18,989 nt of DNA from Chrysochromulina parva. Taxonomy: Eukaryota > Haptophyta > Prymnesiales > Chrysochromulinaceae. The notes beneath the pieces are model-generated. The model saw only the letters and a program-made list of their open reading frames with translations, was not told the DNA's origin and did no database searches. Made by a program: the position numbers and the translations under genes. Shown piece by piece: positions 16,168 through 18,989 of the stretch; the stretch's first letter is position 1, and every line of letters begins with the position of its first letter. The DNA lies in the NCBI GenBank assembly GCA_002887195.1, contig PJAB01000933.1, positions 1 to 18,989 of the forward strand. The letters run 5' to 3'.

Positions 16168-16831
16168 GCCTAGGTACATGGAAAGTAGGGGCCCGCGCCA
16201 CACACCAAAATTAAGTTATAAGTAGTCGTAGTCCGCTATATTGTTCGCGGTACCGACGAGCGTTTCTCGAGTAGTACTTAAGTACTAGTAGCAGCCGTAG
16301 TAGCACGCAGCGCCTCGATCACTATAGATACTTAGTACTTAGTAGTTAGTACGTAACAGTGGCGGCGGACAACCTGGCAACCGGCGGCCCTCCACGGCTT
16401 CCGGAGCCCTTGTACAAGCCGTCGGCGGGGTCCGACGGGCGTACAATTGTAGTCCAGGGGTCCACATTATGGGACGTCGGAATGCGAATGGCGGGCCAAT
16501 GGGACCGGCACGCTGAAGTTGGTAAGGTGAAAGGTCGTGTAAGTAACGGGTGTACTTGCAACTTGGATCTTGGTCGTCTGACGTCTCCGGCACTGGACAC
16601 ACAAACTTCTCGCTTCGCGCGCGTGGAGACGCTCCGCGCGCTTACTTACCGGGCGGGGGCGGCGACGGCGCTTGACGTACTCGTAACTTAGACGTAACTT
16701 AACACGCATGCGACCGGGACGTCCCGGGGCCGGTTTACTGACGCGCACAACCGGTCTGTATGTCACTACTATGTGTGGTATGTGATGTCATGCACAGGTC
16801 TGCGGACACGACGACGGGCACGCAACAAGGG
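16168..16831. other. Convergent intergenic region
   Basis: It lies between the 3' ends of the kinase (+) and the last gene (-). No gene is supported; short open frames are unlike proteins. It holds a cluster of TAGTAC/CTTAGT motifs (about 16266-16355) including a 16-bp palindrome, and a small direct repeat cgtaactta (16681, 16693). Confidence 0.5.
16272..16287. repeat. 16-bp perfect palindrome in a TAGTAC-rich cluster
   Basis: tagtacttaagtacta is self-complementary, and related tagtactta / cttagtag pieces recur at about 16328-16352. It lies about 105 bp past the kinase stop codon. It could be a dyad binding site or a weak hairpin in the 3' flank. Confidence 0.8.
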
Positions 16832-18988
16832 TCAATACAGACACGATTCACGTGGCTTTCTCCGGCCAGGACTGTCAGGACTGAATGCCTTGCCAATCTC
16901 GTCGCCGCTCTTCTTGAAAAACTGCCCCGTGTTTTCTAGCAAGGCCTTCAAGGGATCGACGTGGCCAGGTGGCGTGCTGCGTTTGGAAGCAGCGTCTGCT
17001 GCTCCTAGCGCCGCTCCGAACCCGGTTGCCGCCTCGCCCATATAAGGACGCCCATGGCAGAGCGGCGTCTCGAAAACAACCGCCGATTCAGCCGACGATG
17101 TGGCGCCAGGTGTGGATCGTGGGGTGATGGTGCCTGCATCCGGCTCGCCGAAGCCTGTCGCCGCATAAAGACGTCCTGCGCGAGGCGGCGGCGAGCGATT
17201 GCCAGCACCTAGACTGTGCGAGGTGAAGGCAACGCTCGCATCAGTCGGCGCACTAAGACGCCCGGGGCGAGGGGGCTTCTCGCGGCCCGATGCAGAAGGC
17301 TGCAGCAGGCGCTCAGCTGTCCCTGGCTCAGCCACAGCTGCAGAAGCATCTGGCTCAGCCGCAGCTGGAGACATCCTTGGCGCGGTCTTTGGAGACCTAG
17401 GAGACCTTGGACTTTGGAGACCACCATGGGGCGTGGTCTCCAAAGTAGCGACGCTCGCGTCGTTACCCGCGTCCCCTCCATCCGATCCAGCTGACGGCTC
17501 GGCGGTGCTTTCCCTCCGGAGGCTCTCCAAGATGTTGAGCTTCCACGTGGTCGTTAGAAACTCGGAGAGGCTGTGTTGGTCGTCATCTTGTTGCGGCATG
17601 AGCAGCGTACTAGCTGATGGCATTTCGTCGAGGAGCTCGTCTTCAGACGGCTGCGGTTTTGTTCGAGGTGCAGCTGCTGAATCGTCGGACATCGTCTGTG
17701 TGGTGAAGGCAAAGTCCACATCCGGGTAGCCGATGCCCGTGGCCACATGCTGAGGACGCACGGGGCGAGGCGGCTTCTCGCTACGCTTCTCGCGGCCGCC
17801 GCCCGCGGAACCGCTCGCCATCGCCGCCTTCGCGGCTGCAAGGCGCGCCGCCTCGGCGCGCATGTCCGCAAGTTTCTGCGCTGCTGCTGGGCTGTGCCGC
17901 GGGTTGTTGCGCTTGAGATGTTCGGCGAGGACACTGATCGAATCACGTTTGGTGCCGGCCTTGGTGCAAACCTTGGCCAGCTCCTCAAGGCCCGCCTCTA
18001 GGCTCAGAAAGACATCGGGCCTCGAGTGTGTGGAGATGAACGTGGAAGATGAAGGTGGAGACGAGGCTTCGCTGGCGTAGCCGGAGGCCGCAGCCGAGGG
18101 GCAGCCTGAGGCACTGTCCCCCAGAGGATTGGCATTGGCACTGCCGGACGCCTCCTCCTTGGCCTCCATCTCCAAGGCCTCATCCTCAGCTTCTGCTTCA
18201 ACCTGTTCCTCAGCCTCCTCTTCGGCCTCCGCCACGGCCTGCTGCATGACAGCGTACAGAGCGACCTCTTCCTGCGGTTCAAGTCGACGTACGATGGACT
18301 GATCAGGTGCCTTATTCGGTATGATTGCCTCGTATTCCTTGTGCTCCGCGGCGGCAGTGGTGAGAGCTGGGGGATGGATGGAGAGTGGGGCGACCTCGAC
18401 CGCCTCCACCTCGATCATCTTTGCCGCCTGCGCCTCTGCTGCCTTGGCCGCTGCATACGCCGCTGCGATCTCAGCTTCCGCGTTCTTGGCTTCCGTCTTC
18501 TTCGCTACCGCACGAGCCTTCATTGACGCGACCAAGGCATCCTCGGCTGCCGCCTTCTCAGCGGCTGCCGCCTTCGAGAATGAAGCAGTCTTCTTCAATG
18601 CAGGGGCTGCAGACAGAGGCGCATCCCAGAGATCAAACTCGTCATCATCATCCTCATACATTTTCTTCTTGGCCTCCTCTGCATCCGCCGCATTCGCCGC
18701 CTCCGCCTCGGCGGCCGCCTTCGCAACTTCCGCCTTCGCTGCCTCGACCGCCTCTGCCTTGGCTGTCTCTGCTGCCGTGGCCGCCTTCGTTTCGGCAGTC
18801 TTGATCGCCTCCGCCTCGGCGGCCGCCTTCGCAACTTCCGCCTTCGCTGCCTCGACCGCCTCTGCCTTAGCTGTCTCTGATGCCGTGGCCGCCTTCGTTT
18901 CGGCAGTCTTGATCGCCTCCACCCTGGCGGCCGCCTTCGCAACTTCCGCCTTCGCTGCCTCGACCGCCTCTGCCTTGGCTGTCTCTGA
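16832..18988 (-). CDS. Ala/Glu-rich repeat protein with PPRPGR/ATGFG motifs, 5'-truncated by window edge
   Basis: The frame is open from the right window edge to TGA at 16832-16834 (about 718 codons); the GTG at 18922 is not a real start. The N-terminal part seen here is Ala/Lys/Glu/Thr helical repeat (36-residue unit), then an acidic MYEDDDDEFDLWDAPL segment, more Ala-rich helix, an acidic Glu/Ala stretch, and a long Ser/Pro/Ala-rich, probably disordered, C-terminal half. That half has about four degenerate copies of a motif like PPRPxRLxxATGxGxPD (near 17703-17790, 17220-17287, 17122-17197 and 16999-17073), and several SPRSP-type sites. The end is RRKPRESCLY, not a CaaX box. No enzymatic domain or transmembrane segment is recognised. 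It may be a scaffold or cytoskeletal protein, but function is unknown. Introns inside the disordered half cannot be excluded. Confidence 0.65.
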   Translation of the reverse strand, partial: SETAKAEAVEAAKAEVAKAAARVEAIKTAETKAATASETAKAEAVEAAKAEVAKAAAEAEAIKTAETKAATAAETAKAEAVEAAKAEVAKAAAEAEAANAADAEEAKKKMYEDDDDEFDLWDAPLSAAPALKKTASFSKAAAAEKAAAEDALVASMKARAVAKKTEAKNAEAEIAAAYAAAKAAEAQAAKMIEVEAVEVAPLSIHPPALTTAAAEHKEYEAIIPNKAPDQSIVRRLEPQEEVALYAVMQQAVAEAEEEAEEQVEAEAEDEALEMEAKEEASGSANANPLGDSASGCPSAAASGYASEASSPPSSSTFISTHSRPDVFLSLEAGLEELAKVCTKAGTKRDSISVLAEHLKRNNPRHSPAAAQKLADMRAEAARLAAAKAAMASGSAGGGREKRSEKPPRPVRPQHVATGIGYPDVDFAFTTQTMSDDSAAAPRTKPQPSEDELLDEMPSASTLLMPQQDDDQHSLSEFLTTTWKLNILESLRRESTAEPSAGSDGGDAGNDASVATLETTPHGGLQSPRSPRSPKTAPRMSPAAAEPDASAAVAEPGTAERLLQPSASGREKPPRPGRLSAPTDASVAFTSHSLGAGNRSPPPRAGRLYAATGFGEPDAGTITPRSTPGATSSAESAVVFETPLCHGRPYMGEAATGFGAALGAADAASKRSTPPGHVDPLKALLENTGQFFKKSGDEIGKAFSPDSPGRRKPRESCLY

Positions 18989-18989
18989 T
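18699..18989 (-). repeat. 108-bp in-frame tandem repeat, two full copies plus a partial
   Basis: Units begin with gcctccgcctcggcgg at 18699 and 18807, and gcctccaccctggcgg at 18915 (cut by the window edge). The spacing is exactly 108 bp (36 aa: EAIKTAETKAATA.ETAKAE..., coiled-coil-like). Copies are nearly identical, so the array is young and probably continues to the right. Confidence 0.95.

Overview
This is nuclear DNA of a GC-rich, intron-poor protist, most likely a photosynthetic alga of the haptophyte or a related chlorophyll-c lineage. The lineage is inferred from style, not from a marker gene. The reasons are long Ala/Glu/Lys-rich and poly-Asp proteins full of in-frame minisatellites, a mitochondrial alternative oxidase, a plant/algal-type polysaccharide acyltransferase domain, typically eukaryotic domain fusions, and at least one convincing short GT-AG intron. 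There are no operons or Shine-Dalgarno sites and I found no rRNA or tRNA gene.

Layout from left to right: (1) 1-2394 (+), the 3' part of a low-complexity coiled-coil/acidic protein; (2) 2905-4020 (+), a sulfotransferase with an N-terminal membrane anchor; (3) 4573-7218 (-), a multidomain protein with a Pin1-type prolyl isomerase at its C-terminus; (4) 7397-8065 (+), a small signal-peptide/single-TM protein with a MANF-like CxxC helix motif, head-to-head with gene 3; (5) 8525-10849 (-), a glycosyltransferase fused to a TBL/PC-esterase acyltransferase domain; (6) 11112-12089 (-), an FkbM-family methyltransferase in tandem with gene 5; (7) 12090-13510, a gene-poor stretch with a possible broken two-TM membrane protein and a three-copy tandem repeat of about 80 bp; (8) 13511-14586 (-), alternative oxidase, for which I propose two exons, the first encoding a mitochondrial presequence; (9) 14842-16167 (+), an LKB1/STK11-like kinase ending in a CaaX box, head-to-head with the oxidase; (10) 16832-18988 (-), the 3' part of another Ala/Glu-rich protein with 108-bp tandem repeats.

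Two themes stand out. Genes 2, 5 and 6 could all act on cell-surface or secreted glycans (sulfation, glycosyl transfer plus O-acylation, and possibly methylation). Genes 8 and 9, a respiratory bypass oxidase and an energy-stress master kinase, share a 255-bp divergent promoter region. Clustering in eukaryotes is weak evidence, so both themes are hypotheses. The most unusual individual genes are the Pin1 fusion (gene 3) and the glycosyltransferase-acyltransferase fusion (gene 5).
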